Shown piece by piece: positions 1 to 7,750 of a DNA stretch of 64,000 bases. The notes beneath the pieces were generated by a model, which saw only the letters and a program-made list of their open reading frames with translations, was not told the origin of the DNA and did not search any database. The first letter of the stretch is position 1; the number at the start of each line of letters is the position of its first letter. Both the position numbers and the translations under genes were made by a program. Source of the stretch: SZUA-265 sp965651905 (lineage in GTDB: Bacteria > Myxococcota_A > Polyangia > Polyangiales > Polyangiaceae); NCBI GenBank assembly GCA_965651905.1, contig CBFGUG010000037.1, positions 1 through 64,000 on the forward strand, read 5' to 3'.

Positions 1-276
1 GACGACAGTGCAGCTGACGCAGGTGACGACTCGGCCGCCGACGATTCCACGGCTTCGGGCGACGACGCGACCGCGGCGGACGCCTCTGCCAGCGATGACG
101 ACGCGACCACCAGCGCTCCCGACGCCGCTGCCAGCGACGACGAAAGCGATGGCAACGCAGCCTCCGCCGATGACATGATCAGCGACGAGCAGACCGTAGA
201 TGCCGCGTCGTCAGCGCCCTCGGACGCGGCCCTCCTGACGAACGCCGAGGCGGGCCCGGACGCCAACGCCAACTGA
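1..276 (+). CDS. 3' end of an acidic low-complexity protein (5' truncated)
   Basis: An open frame runs from the first base of the window to a TGA at 274-276. The 91 visible residues are almost entirely Asp, Ala, Ser, Thr and Glu in the style of DDSAADAGDDSAADDST, with no fold, membrane segment or cysteine visible. The composition matches the Asp-rich linkers of secreted proteins elsewhere in this window, such as the metalloprotease at 10161-12272, but no MYXO-CTERM-like tail follows, so the protein simply ends in the acidic tract. Strong GC3 bias and the uninterrupted frame support coding. Function cannot be assigned because the informative N-terminal part lies outside the window. Confidence 0.6.
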   Translation, partial: DDSAADAGDDSAADDSTASGDDATAADASASDDDATTSAPDAAASDDESDGNAASADDMISDEQTVDAASSAPSDAALLTNAEAGPDANAN

Positions 277-330
277 CCCCTTTCACACAGGTCTTTGACC
301 GCGGCCGGGCGCTCTGCAATAAACCCGACC

Positions 331-576
331 ATGGACGTCGCGCAGCTGGCTCAGACGGCACTCTGGTTGGCCGTGGTGTTGTCGCTACCCGTCGTCGGCG
401 TGGCGGCGCTGGTCAGCTTGGTCACCGCGTTGTTCCAGGCGGCCACTCAGGTGCAAGACATCACCATCGCACACCTGCCCCGCTTCGTTGCGGTGGTCGT
501 GGCGTTGGCGGTTCTCGCGGGTTGGATGGGCCGCCACCTCGTCAGTTTCACTCAGCTGGCCTTCTCAGGTGGATGA
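331..576 (+). CDS. FliQ/SctS-family export-gate membrane protein (orphan)
   Basis: 81 aa starting at ATG 331; a longer reading from 295 adds an unconvincing extension. Two hydrophobic helices (about residues 10-37 and 50-68) flank the signature segment FQAATQVQDITIAHLPR, which matches the FliQ/SctS family of flagellar and type III secretion export gates (FQAATQ-x-x-E/D). Length fits the family (about 85-90 aa). In known systems this subunit sits with FliP/SctR and FliR/SctT in the inner membrane; none of these is adjacent here. The stop overlaps the likely GTG start of the downstream EpmA-like gene by 8 bp, suggesting translational coupling. I cannot tell flagellar from injectisome type from sequence alone. 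Confidence 0.8.
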   Translation: MDVAQLAQTALWLAVVLSLPVVGVAALVSLVTALFQAATQVQDITIAHLPRFVAVVVALAVLAGWMGRHLVSFTQLAFSGG

Positions 577-1801
577 ACGCGATCCTAGCGCAACGCTCTC
601 GCCGCGGCGTCTCGCCTCGGTGAACGCCGGGCAAGTCGTTCGCGTCGGCGGACGCTTGCTGCGCCGAGTGGGCACGCGCCTGTTGATCGGCGACGCCATC
701 CAGACGGCGGAAATCGAACTCGCCTCTCGTCCCGACGGAGCAGGCGCGCGGACGCCGTCCCTCGAGTCGCAGTTGTCGCTTCACGATTGGGTGGTCGTTC
801 GCGGCATCAGCGACGGCCGCGGTGTCCGGGACGCGCAGCTCGAACAGCGCTTTCCCGGCGTGATGGCTCCCCACTCCGACTCCCAGCGGGTGTGGGCAGC
901 CGCACCCAAACTACACGCCCTGGCACGAGCTCGACACGCCTGCCGCAGCTACTTCGACGCGCGAGACTTCTTGGAAGTGACGACCCCCGTGCGGGTGCAA
1001 GCGCCAGGCACGGACATCTACATCGAGCCCCACGCGTGCGCTGAAGGTTGGCTGATCACTTCGCCCGAGTTTCACATGAAGCGGCTGCTCTCGGGTGGGC
1101 ACGATCGCATCTACCAGTTCGCCCAGTGCACTCGCGACGCGGAGTACGGACCTTGGCATCAACCCGAGTTCACGCTGCTCGAATGGTACCGCAGCTTCGC
1201 CGACGTCGAACGAATCATGACGGACACCGAGCACTTGGTGCGTGAAGTCGCCGCCGAACTCGGTAGCACGCGCCTGACCATCGAAGGCCGCGAGCGCCCA
1301 ATCGATTTGAGCGCGCCGTTCGAGCGGATTTCCGTGGCAGATGCGTACAAGCGTTACGCAGGGATTGCGGACGTCGCGGAGTTGGCCGCGCACGACGAAG
1401 ATCGCTACTTTCAGTTGATGGTCGATCGCATCGAGCCAGAGATCCGAAAGCGCGATCGCGGAACGTTTCTGTGCGACTACCCCACCACGCAGGCAGCCCT
1501 GGCACGCAAAAAGCCGAAAGACCCCCGCTTCGCCGAACGATTCGAACTGTTCATCGGTGGCATTGAACTCTGCAACGGCTACGGTGAGCTCACGGATGCA
1601 AATGAACAACGTGCGCGCTTCGAGCGCGATCAACGCGAAAGAAAGCGACGCAATCTGCCCCAGCTACCCATCGACGAGGCGCTACTGAGTGCTCTCGACG
1701 ACGGACTACCGCCGTGCAGCGGCAACGCACTCGGTTTCGAGCGCTTGGTAGCGCTGCTGCTCGATGCACCTTTGGCGGAAGTGGTGAGCTTCCCTCGCTG
1801 A
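569..1801 (+). CDS. epmA: EpmA/GenX-type lysyl-tRNA synthetase-like protein
   Basis: 410 aa from GTG 569, which overlaps the end of the upstream fliQ/sctS-like gene. Residues from about 115 onward form a class II lysyl-tRNA-synthetase-like catalytic core: FLEVTTPVRVQAPGTD (motif 1 region), SPEFHMKRLLSGG, FAQCTRDAEYGPWHQPEF (motif 2 region), ELCNGYGEL, and GNALGFERL (motif 3). This is the pattern of EpmA (PoxA/GenX), which attaches (R)-beta-lysine to elongation factor P. Classical EpmA is about 325 aa and lacks an anticodon domain; here an extra N-terminal stretch of about 85 residues looks like a small beta-rich, possibly OB-like domain. No epmB or efp gene is visible nearby. It could alternatively aminoacylate another substrate. 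Confidence 0.82.
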   Translation: MDERDPSATLSPRRLASVNAGQVVRVGGRLLRRVGTRLLIGDAIQTAEIELASRPDGAGARTPSLESQLSLHDWVVVRGISDGRGVRDAQLEQRFPGVMAPHSDSQRVWAAAPKLHALARARHACRSYFDARDFLEVTTPVRVQAPGTDIYIEPHACAEGWLITSPEFHMKRLLSGGHDRIYQFAQCTRDAEYGPWHQPEFTLLEWYRSFADVERIMTDTEHLVREVAAELGSTRLTIEGRERPIDLSAPFERISVADAYKRYAGIADVAELAAHDEDRYFQLMVDRIEPEIRKRDRGTFLCDYPTTQAALARKKPKDPRFAERFELFIGGIELCNGYGELTDANEQRARFERDQRERKRRNLPQLPIDEALLSALDDGLPPCSGNALGFERLVALLLDAPLAEVVSFPR

Positions 1802-1852
1802 GGCGTCGTTTGCGGTTGCCCTGACCCCGTGGCAACGTTAGCGTTGACGCAG

Positions 1853-2242
1853 ATGTTCGACTCTCGTGCGCTCCTGACCGCAAGTCTCGGCCTGGCAAGC
1901 TGCTTGGCATGCGGCGGTGGCAGTCGAAATCAACCCCCGCCACCGGCCCCAACCGTTTATCCGCAGCCGACCAGCCCCCCGCCCGCGGGCACTGCTCCCA
2001 CGCCTGGGGTGGCGCCAGTCGGCCCGACCCCGAGTGCCCCATCCAGTGCAGGTTTGTCGCAACCAGACCCAATCGCGTTTCCCTGTCAAACCGATGCGCA
2101 GTGCCTCGCCCATCGCTGTAACGTGGAGTTCGGCAAGTGCACTTGGCCGTGCCGCGTGAACAGCGACTGCCAAGATGGGTTTCACTGCATCGCCCCCGCG
2201 TGCGTTCCGCAATCGATGGTGCCCCCGACGAGCCCCCAATGA
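1853..2242 (+). CDS. Small Cys-rich lipoprotein
   Basis: 129 aa from ATG 1853 (an in-frame GTG at 1829 is also possible). The N-terminus is a hydrophobic signal ending in a lipobox (GLASC), followed by a Pro/Thr/Gly-rich linker and a C-terminal segment with six or more cysteines in the pattern CQTDAQCLAHRC, CTWPC, CQDGFHC, C. Such short disulfide-rich modules are common on secreted proteins of myxobacteria. It is predicted to be lipid-anchored outside the inner membrane. It lies between the epmA-like gene and cyaY on the same strand with gaps of about 50-75 bp, so shared transcription is possible but a functional link is not evident. Function unknown. Confidence 0.65.
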   Translation: MFDSRALLTASLGLASCLACGGGSRNQPPPPAPTVYPQPTSPPPAGTAPTPGVAPVGPTPSAPSSAGLSQPDPIAFPCQTDAQCLAHRCNVEFGKCTWPCRVNSDCQDGFHCIAPACVPQSMVPPTSPQ

Positions 2243-2316
2243 TCCTAGCGATGATCTCGAAGTGATCCCGCAGCGAGCCTCCAATGAGCGCCTGCGTTCG
2301 CTCCCAATCCGAATTC

Positions 2317-2646
2317 ATGTCTGAAGTACTATCCGAATCCGAATACAGTGCTCTGGCGGCCAAAGAGCTCCAAGCGCTGCTCGACGCCCTGGACGAGTTG
2401 GGTGACGACGTCGATGCCGAATTGGCGAACGACATCATCACGCTCGAGTTCCCCGACGGCACCAAATACGTCATCAACAGCCACCGCGCGGCACGCCAGA
2501 TTTGGATGGCAGCTGGAACCAGCGCCTGGCACTTCGACAGCACTGACGCTGGTTGGATCGCGAGCAAGAGCAACGAAGAGCTGTGGCAGGTGGTCGAGCG
2601 CGTGTTGAGTGCGAAACTGAAACGCCCCGTACAACTGCGAGACTGA
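2317..2646 (+). CDS. cyaY: Frataxin-like iron donor CyaY
   Basis: 109 aa from ATG 2317; an upstream in-frame ATG at 2284 would add 11 residues with no family match. The protein is acidic at its N-terminus (ALDELGDDVDAELANDI) and contains the frataxin core ITLEFPDGTKYVINSH, then QIWMA and W-HFD, which align with bacterial CyaY. CyaY binds iron through its acidic ridge and modulates iron-sulfur cluster assembly on IscU/IscS in the cytoplasm. Length matches the family (about 105-110 aa). It is the last plus-strand gene before a convergent minus-strand thiamin cluster; no isc genes are visible in the window. Confidence 0.9.
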   Translation: MSEVLSESEYSALAAKELQALLDALDELGDDVDAELANDIITLEFPDGTKYVINSHRAARQIWMAAGTSAWHFDSTDAGWIASKSNEELWQVVERVLSAKLKRPVQLRD

Positions 2647-2661
2647 GCGCGCCCCTGACGA

Positions 2662-2681
2662 ACCGAGTCGTTCATCTCGGT
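2662..2681. terminator. Hairpin in convergent gap cyaY / thiE-like
   Basis: ACCGAG and CTCGGT form a 6-bp stem with an 8-nt loop, 15 bp after the cyaY stop and in the 103-bp gap between convergent genes. No T-tract follows, so intrinsic termination is uncertain. Confidence 0.3.
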
Positions 2682-2749
2682 GTGGGAAGTCGCCGTTGCA
2701 GCGACGCGCACTACCGAACCGCTGCGCCAGTAGCCCCCGGCACTCAGAT

Positions 2750-3382
2750 TCAGCGTTCAATCGCCAGCTCCGCAAGCAGCGTCGCTGAGTCTCTGATCAC
2801 GGCGCCAATGGCCGCAACGCCCGTCGCCCCTGCGCCCAGCAGCTGTTGGACGTGGGTCGCCTCGATCCCGCCCAGCGCATAAACCCATCGCCCGTCGGCG
2901 CGCTGGATGAACTCGCGAAGCCCAGCAACGCCCAACGGTGGCGCGCCTTTGCGCTCAGCCATCACGGGACTCACGAGCAGGCACTGTGCGGCAGGTGGCG
3001 CGGAGCGCGCCGAGTGCCACGCGGCGGACACGTGTAAGCGCGCCGCTTCGTCACCACAGCGAACGACGTCTTCGGGGTGCATCGACCGCTCACCCAGGTG
3101 CACGCCATCCGCGTCGCAGATCAGCGCGATGTCGACGCGGTCGTTGACGAACAACAACTGTCCATGGGTCGCCGTCAACGCGCGTAGCTCGCGCGCCCAC
3201 TCGAGTCGCTCGCGACCGCGAAGCTGGCGATCCCGACATTGCACCATCACGCTACCCGGCCGCGCCGCTGCGCAAACGCGCACTAGCGCCGAACGCGACG
3301 TTTCAAAGCCGTGCGTCGCGACGTCGGTTATCGCGATCAGCTTTGGGGGCTCGAGCGGTATTTGCGCCAACCTCTCCACCAT
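2750..3382 (-). CDS. ThiE/TenI-family thiamin phosphate synthase-like protein
   Basis: 210 aa TIM-barrel protein with family landmarks KLIAITD near the N-terminus, QCRDRQLRGRER, FVNDRVDIALICDADGVHLGE, and YALGGI near the C-terminus. ThiE joins HMP-PP and thiazole phosphate to give thiamin phosphate; TenI relatives act as thiazole tautomerases or lack known activity. The ThiE phosphate-binding TPTK motif is replaced here by SPVMAERKGAPPLG, which makes TenI or a divergent ThiE both possible. The start overlaps the end of the upstream VanZ-like gene by 46 bp. Together with thiG at 3732-4505 on the same strand it forms a thiamin-thiazole cluster, which supports a role in thiamin synthesis. Confidence 0.75.
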   Translation of the reverse strand: MVERLAQIPLEPPKLIAITDVATHGFETSRSALVRVCAAARPGSVMVQCRDRQLRGRERLEWARELRALTATHGQLLFVNDRVDIALICDADGVHLGERSMHPEDVVRCGDEAARLHVSAAWHSARSAPPAAQCLLVSPVMAERKGAPPLGVAGLREFIQRADGRWVYALGGIEATHVQQLLGAGATGVAAIGAVIRDSATLLAELAIER

Positions 3383-3726
3383 CCAAGCATGCTGCAGACC
3401 ACCCCTGCGCCCACTGCGTCAGCCACCAAATCTAGAGGCTCCGCGCTGCGGTGAGGCAAAAAGTACTGCCAAACTTCGAGCGCGGCCCCCACCCCGACGG
3501 ACGCGACGAAGCTCGAAAGCTGCAGCGTGCGGAAGGTCACGCTACGCCACACGAAGGCGATGGCTGGCACGCAGACGAGCGCCAACCCGCCGAACGCCAC
3601 AGCATGCAACACCTTGTCGTTCACCACTGGCGGCCCGCCTCCAGCCGCCGTGCCACCAACGAAGATGGCCACGACGTAGAGCAGCGCAGGTCCTACGCGC
3701 AAAGCCGCGGTGAGCGCTGTCGGCAC
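3337..3726 (-). CDS. VanZ-like membrane protein
   Basis: 129 aa with three to four hydrophobic segments. The family pattern is visible as NDKVLHAVAFGGLALV, then ALEVWQYFLPHRSAEPLDLVAD, then DAVGAGV, matching VanZ-like proteins (conserved NDK-H-FG, E-Q-P-R and D-AD-G positions). VanZ relatives are inner-membrane proteins; VanZ itself gives low-level teicoplanin resistance, but most family members have no known role. The gene starts 5 bp downstream of thiG and its 3' end overlaps the thiE-like gene by 46 bp, so it is probably co-transcribed with them, although no mechanistic tie to thiamin is known. Confidence 0.8.
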   Translation of the reverse strand: MPTALTAALRVGPALLYVVAIFVGGTAAGGGPPVVNDKVLHAVAFGGLALVCVPAIAFVWRSVTFRTLQLSSFVASVGVGAALEVWQYFLPHRSAEPLDLVADAVGAGVVCSMLGWWRGWRKYRSSPQS

Positions 3727-3731
3727 CAGGC

Positions 3732-4505
3732 TCAGATCAGTCCGGTCTCGGGGCTAGACGCCGCCGCGTGCAGTTTCATCGGCATTCGCCCAGCCAGGTA
3801 CGCCAGACGTCCCGCCTCTATTCCGAGGCGCATGGCTCGCGCCATCACCAGCGGCTCTTTCGCGGCGGCGATGGCCGTGTTCATCAGCACCCCGTCACAG
3901 CCGAGTTCCATCGCGACGGCCGCGTCGCTGGCCGTGCCGACACCTGCGTCGACGATCACGGGCACCTTGGCTTGCTCCAAGATGATGCGCAGGTTATGCG
4001 GGTTTCTAATCCCCATACCACTGCCGATGGGCGCGGCCAGAGGCATCACGGCAGCGCAACCGATGTCCTCCAGCTTGCGACAGACGATCGGGTCGTCCAT
4101 GCAATAAGGCAATACGGTGAAGCCCTCTTTCACGAGCACCTTGGCCGCTTCCAACGTCTGTTCATTGTCGGGGTAGAGCGTCTTGGCGTCACCGATTACC
4201 TCGAGTTTGACGAGTTCCCCCATGCCCAGTTCCTTGGCGAGACGCAACGTGCGGATCGCTTCGTCGGCCGAGTAACACATGGCTGTGTTGGGCAAGATCT
4301 TCCAGCGACCGCTCATGACCAGATCCATCATCGAGCCCTTGCTGCGGTCTTTCAGGTCGACGCGCCTGAGCGCCACTGTGACGACCTCTGCGCCCGACTC
4401 GACGAGCGCTGCCTCCGTCTGCGCCACGTCGGTGTACTTGCCCGTCCCGACGAACAGCCGTGAGGTGAAGGTGTGTGAACCAATCTTCAGCGCATCATTC
4501 GACAT
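3732..4505 (-). CDS. thiG: Thiazole synthase ThiG
   Basis: 257 aa, full length for the family. Landmarks: RLFVGTGKY at the N-terminus, VTVALRRVD, LPNTAMCYSADEA, GELVKLEVIGD containing the Schiff-base lysine (Lys100), VLPYCMDDP, MPLAAPIGSGMGI, VIVDAGVGTASDAA and MNTAIAAAKEP. ThiG is the cytoplasmic TIM-barrel enzyme that builds the thiazole phosphate ring of thiamin from deoxyxylulose phosphate, the dehydroglycine imine and ThiS thiocarboxylate. No ThiS, ThiF or ThiH gene is adjacent; sulfur carrier and oxidase must be elsewhere. It heads a minus-strand unit with the VanZ-like and ThiE/TenI-like genes. A terminator-like hairpin lies just upstream at 4571-4610, so transcription probably begins between the two. 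No TPP riboswitch is recognisable in the 114-bp leader. Confidence 0.95.
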   Translation of the reverse strand: MSNDALKIGSHTFTSRLFVGTGKYTDVAQTEAALVESGAEVVTVALRRVDLKDRSKGSMMDLVMSGRWKILPNTAMCYSADEAIRTLRLAKELGMGELVKLEVIGDAKTLYPDNEQTLEAAKVLVKEGFTVLPYCMDDPIVCRKLEDIGCAAVMPLAAPIGSGMGIRNPHNLRIILEQAKVPVIVDAGVGTASDAAVAMELGCDGVLMNTAIAAAKEPLVMARAMRLGIEAGRLAYLAGRMPMKLHAAASSPETGLI

Positions 4506-4570
4506 GCCGCCCTGATAGCGTCATTTGAGATTTCTCGCCAGCGCCAGCGTCGAGCGTACCGCCGCGCATC

Positions 4571-4610
4571 AAAAAGCTGGCCCGGCCGTCAGCTGCCTGC
4601 GACGCAGGCA
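4571..4610 (-). terminator. Terminator after the 4620-4895 gene
   Basis: Read on the minus strand there is a perfect 8-bp hairpin (TGCCTGCG / CGCAGGCA, 4594-4610) followed by a second stem AGCTG / CAGCT (4575-4594) ending directly in a run of five T. It lies 10-50 bp downstream of the small minus-strand gene and upstream of thiG, separating the two units. Confidence 0.6.
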
Positions 4611-4619
4611 CGCCGCGGC

Positions 4620-4895
4620 TCACTGAAAGCCGGCTTTTCGCGTCGCTTCGCCCTTGGCTTCCAAAGCGCACGCAAACACGTCCGAGAGCGCGAAGAAATA
4701 TGTCTCCCCCTTGGCCGTCCGCGCCTGCAGCTGTCCCCCGGTTTCGCTGATTGAGGTGACGCGAGCCACGGTCAAGCCAACGCCTCCCGAAGCCAGGTGC
4801 AGCGTCAAGTGACGCCCTTGAGGGATCTCTCGAGCCCCGTCTTTTTCTTGCGCGTCACACAGCGCCAGCACTTCTGAGAGTTGTTCTTTGGTCAT
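4620..4895 (-). CDS. Small hypothetical protein
   Basis: 91 aa, no signal peptide or membrane segment. The sequence begins MTKEQLSEVLALCDAQEKDG and has a central beta-rich part (LTLHLASGGVGLTVARVTSI, TYFFALSDVFACALE). I do not recognise a family. It follows the polysaccharide deacetylase gene by 10 bp on the same strand and is followed by a terminator-like hairpin, so it is the last gene of the L,D-transpeptidase / deacetylase unit. A cytoplasmic role linked to that pair is only an inference from position. Confidence 0.6.
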   Translation of the reverse strand: MTKEQLSEVLALCDAQEKDGAREIPQGRHLTLHLASGGVGLTVARVTSISETGGQLQARTAKGETYFFALSDVFACALEAKGEATRKAGFQ

Positions 4896-4905
4896 CGCAA
4901 AATCC

Positions 4906-5844
4906 TCATGCAGCCGCTTGGTCGGCGCAGGCTTCGGCGGCCTGAGCCAAGGTGCAGAAGCTGTAGCCTGCCTTCCGCAGGGTGTAAACCACGCTGTCGA
5001 GCGCCTTCAGCTTACGCGCCACGGAGATACCCAGATCTGGCTGATGGCGCGCCAAACTGTGCAAGCCGTCGTCTTTGTCGAGCACGTCGATGCCGTGCAG
5101 CTCCAGATTGATGAGCGGCTCTCCGACGAGCTGGCGAGCGAGCCAAGCCGCCGCCGTGGGCCCTCCGAGCACGATGTTCGTGCCGATGAACGGCAGGCGC
5201 GCATTCGGCGTCACTTGAATCGGAAGTTCCAACAGGCCCTGCCCTCGATTCCAATACGGCACCCCGACGCGGTACGGCCGACGTGGAGCCAAAAGCACGC
5301 GAGGATCGTCCACCAAACTGCTCGAACGTTTGCCGAACATGCGCTTGAGTCCGATCGCAGCGAGCTTGGGAGAGTAGTACCAAGGACACGGAAACACCGA
5401 CGAGCTGTAGCTCACACCGCACTCGGAAAGCACCTCGTAAAGCGCGTCGGTGGTGACGTACCCCGGCGCGCGAAAGCCGACTGGCGGAGCGCCCGTGGCA
5501 CGTTCGATGGCTTCGATACCACCGCGAACCTGATGCACCATTTCCTGCTTCGAGTGACGCGTGAGATCGTAGCGGTGATCGAGCGTGTGGTTGGCGATCT
5601 CGTGACCCTCACCCCGCATCCATTTCAGTCGCGCAGCAGATTGTGCCCGACTCAGATCACTCCCCACGGCAAATAGCGTCAGCGGTATGGCGTGCCCACG
5701 CGCCCACGCGCTCAGACGTTCGAGCGCGCGTTCGTACACGGCATGCTCATCGCAGTCGTCGAGCGACACGCCGTGGATGGCGAAGTAGTTCGGGATCTCG
5801 TCGAGATCCACTGAGATGGCACAACGGAGCATCGGCGCTCCCAT
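4906..5844 (-). CDS. Polysaccharide deacetylase (NodB homology domain)
   Basis: 312 aa. NodB-domain motifs are in order: motif 1 SVDLDEIP near residue 10, motif 2 EIANHTLDH (metal-binding His residues, about 83-91), motif 3 FRAPGY, then a C-terminal LELHGIDVL segment. These carbohydrate esterase family 4-like enzymes remove N-acetyl groups from polysaccharides such as peptidoglycan or exopolysaccharide. No signal peptide is obvious, so it may act in the cytoplasm or be exported by an unusual route. It sits 63 bp downstream of an L,D-transpeptidase lipoprotein gene on the same strand, which suggests cell-wall or lipid-linked sugar processing. Some members of this subgroup act in hopanoid or exopolysaccharide pathways, so the substrate is open. 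Confidence 0.88.
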   Translation of the reverse strand: MGAPMLRCAISVDLDEIPNYFAIHGVSLDDCDEHAVYERALERLSAWARGHAIPLTLFAVGSDLSRAQSAARLKWMRGEGHEIANHTLDHRYDLTRHSKQEMVHQVRGGIEAIERATGAPPVGFRAPGYVTTDALYEVLSECGVSYSSSVFPCPWYYSPKLAAIGLKRMFGKRSSSLVDDPRVLLAPRRPYRVGVPYWNRGQGLLELPIQVTPNARLPFIGTNIVLGGPTAAAWLARQLVGEPLINLELHGIDVLDKDDGLHSLARHQPDLGISVARKLKALDSVVYTLRKAGYSFCTLAQAAEACADQAAA

Positions 5845-5907
5845 ACCACAGCTCCTGGCGCCCTGGGCAGCTCCGACGTCGATCGCCCACGGCTGTGCGA
5901 GCGCGGC

Positions 5908-7491
5908 TCAAGGGTGAACGAAAACGACCGTGCCCCGCAGCGGCAGTAATACGCCGTGCCAACCAGCTGGCAATTCGGGCTCCGACCAGTGGAACACGCG
6001 CCGGGCGTCTTCAGGAGACAAGTTGATACAGCCGTGACTCTTGGGTACCCCGAAACGGTCGTGCCAGTACGCCCCGTGCAGCGCATACCCCTCTTTGTCG
6101 AAATACATCACGTACGGCACGTCGTGTAGCTCGAACTCTTCGCCGATTTCGCGTGAGCTCATGGTGGCCGTCACGTGTTTGGTGTGAATGCGAAAGATGC
6201 CGCGCTTGGTCGCCGTGGTCGTGTCGGCGTCCGCCAAGCCTGCCTCCCCGCTCGAGATCAGCGTCGCGAATACGGGCTCGGTCCCCTCGTACAGCATCAG
6301 GGTCTGTTTCGTCAGATTGACGTCAATCCACTTTTCGCCGTTGCGGCCCCAACCTGGCATGTTCTTGGCGGGATCCAGTCGCGATGCGTAGCGGTCGGCG
6401 ATCCAACGCTCGTCTTCAGTCTGGTAGTGCAATACGCCATCGACGAACTTCTGCTTACCCGTGAGCGGCAACACCGCGCGGTAGTCGGCGCGTTTGCCGT
6501 CGGCGTAGCGCGCGGCGGGACTGCGCACGAACGCGAACGGAAACTTCACGTCTTTGCCGATCTCGACGCCGTGAAAATCCGAGCCGCGTATCGGACGCAG
6601 TCGATCCGTCGGCATGACGTTCATCCGCGTCGTCACGCCGTAGCGTCGTCCCTCCCAGAAGAACGTCTCGAGAAATGCGTAGCCCGCTTTGGCCTGCATC
6701 ACACCCAGTTGAATCGCGTCTTTGCTGCGTGAGCGCCCCTGCAATGCAGGCAAGTGGCGACTCTGCGTCAAATAGTCGGGCACGTCACTGGTGACGGCGT
6801 CCGCCCACATTCGTGCCGGGTCTTCGGGCTCCCCCGCGTGACCCAACCAGACTTCCTGGGCGTAACTCGCGCCGATCTCGTCACCCGCGTCGAGCCAACG
6901 CTGCATGCGCTCCTCGAACCCGGGCTCGAGCTCACCGAGTTGTTCACGCGTCGGCAGCCCCGAGTAAATCGGTCCAGGATTTCGGACCGTGCCGTAGATG
7001 AACGGTAACTTTCGACCGAAGTCCGGCGGCAGCTCAGAAGTGATGGCCACCACTTCGTCGTTTGCGTCGAGGGTCGCCCGCGAATCCAAACACACGAAGC
7101 CACGGGGCTGGATGGGATGCCAACCGCCCGAACAGCCCGCGCCCGCGCTGGCGGGGCCGGCCAAGGGCGCGGATCCGCCAGCACGCAAGTACCCCAAGCG
7201 CGGCGACTTGCGGCTCGGCTCTTCATGAATCCAAGTACGCAGCGCGCGGCTGTAGATGCGCGACGCTCCTGGCGCAACGCGTGTCACGGGGTGTGGGTGG
7301 CTCGAGCCATCCAAAGTGACGGGCACGATGTGCGGCTCGGGCGGCGCCTCCACGACGGGGGGCTCCGCTGCCACGGGCTGGGCCGTCACGGCCTTGCTCA
7401 AACTCTCTCCCTCGACGTCCCAACGCTTGTCGTCCCGACACGCGCTGGTCGCCGCCACCGCCAACATCAGCGTCACTGTGACTCGCCGCAT
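5908..7491 (-). CDS. L,D-transpeptidase (YkuD domain) lipoprotein
   Basis: 527 aa. The N-terminus MRRVTVTLMLAVAATSAC is a lipoprotein signal with lipobox TSAC. A central region of about 300 residues has no recognised family. The C-terminal YkuD domain starts near IDVNLTKQTLMLYEG and contains the catalytic motif HGAYWHDRFG and SHGCINLSPEDARRV, with the nucleophile Cys. YkuD enzymes make 3-3 crosslinks in peptidoglycan or attach lipoproteins to it, acting outside the inner membrane. The protein is longer than typical YkuD proteins (about 300 aa), so the N-terminal half probably has an additional binding role. Probably first gene of a unit with the deacetylase and a small protein. Confidence 0.9.
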   Translation of the reverse strand: MRRVTVTLMLAVAATSACRDDKRWDVEGESLSKAVTAQPVAAEPPVVEAPPEPHIVPVTLDGSSHPHPVTRVAPGASRIYSRALRTWIHEEPSRKSPRLGYLRAGGSAPLAGPASAGAGCSGGWHPIQPRGFVCLDSRATLDANDEVVAITSELPPDFGRKLPFIYGTVRNPGPIYSGLPTREQLGELEPGFEERMQRWLDAGDEIGASYAQEVWLGHAGEPEDPARMWADAVTSDVPDYLTQSRHLPALQGRSRSKDAIQLGVMQAKAGYAFLETFFWEGRRYGVTTRMNVMPTDRLRPIRGSDFHGVEIGKDVKFPFAFVRSPAARYADGKRADYRAVLPLTGKQKFVDGVLHYQTEDERWIADRYASRLDPAKNMPGWGRNGEKWIDVNLTKQTLMLYEGTEPVFATLISSGEAGLADADTTTATKRGIFRIHTKHVTATMSSREIGEEFELHDVPYVMYFDKEGYALHGAYWHDRFGVPKSHGCINLSPEDARRVFHWSEPELPAGWHGVLLPLRGTVVFVHP

Positions 7492-7750
7492 GAGCGACTT
7501 TTTGGCATAGCCCCAAGCTCCGGCCCACTTATCGGAGATTCACACGATTTCGAATAGTTGGATCCCGCCGACTCGGCTAGGACGAGTTGCGAAAGCGGCG
7601 CTCGGCGTGCGTTTCTTGACTGTTCCGAGATGTGCTCGCTTGTTAGCGTGCGCGCACTCGTGCGGCAGTCGCGCTGCAGAGGTCACCGCACCCCTAACGT
7701 CACCGCACCCCTACCGTCATAGGCCCCCTGCCGACGAACACCAATTCGAG

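Noticed and set aside
4506..4619. TPP riboswitch in front of thiG
   Set aside because: The 114-bp gap is mostly taken up by the terminator of the previous gene, and no TPP-box sequence (CUGAGA, ACCUGA) is present.
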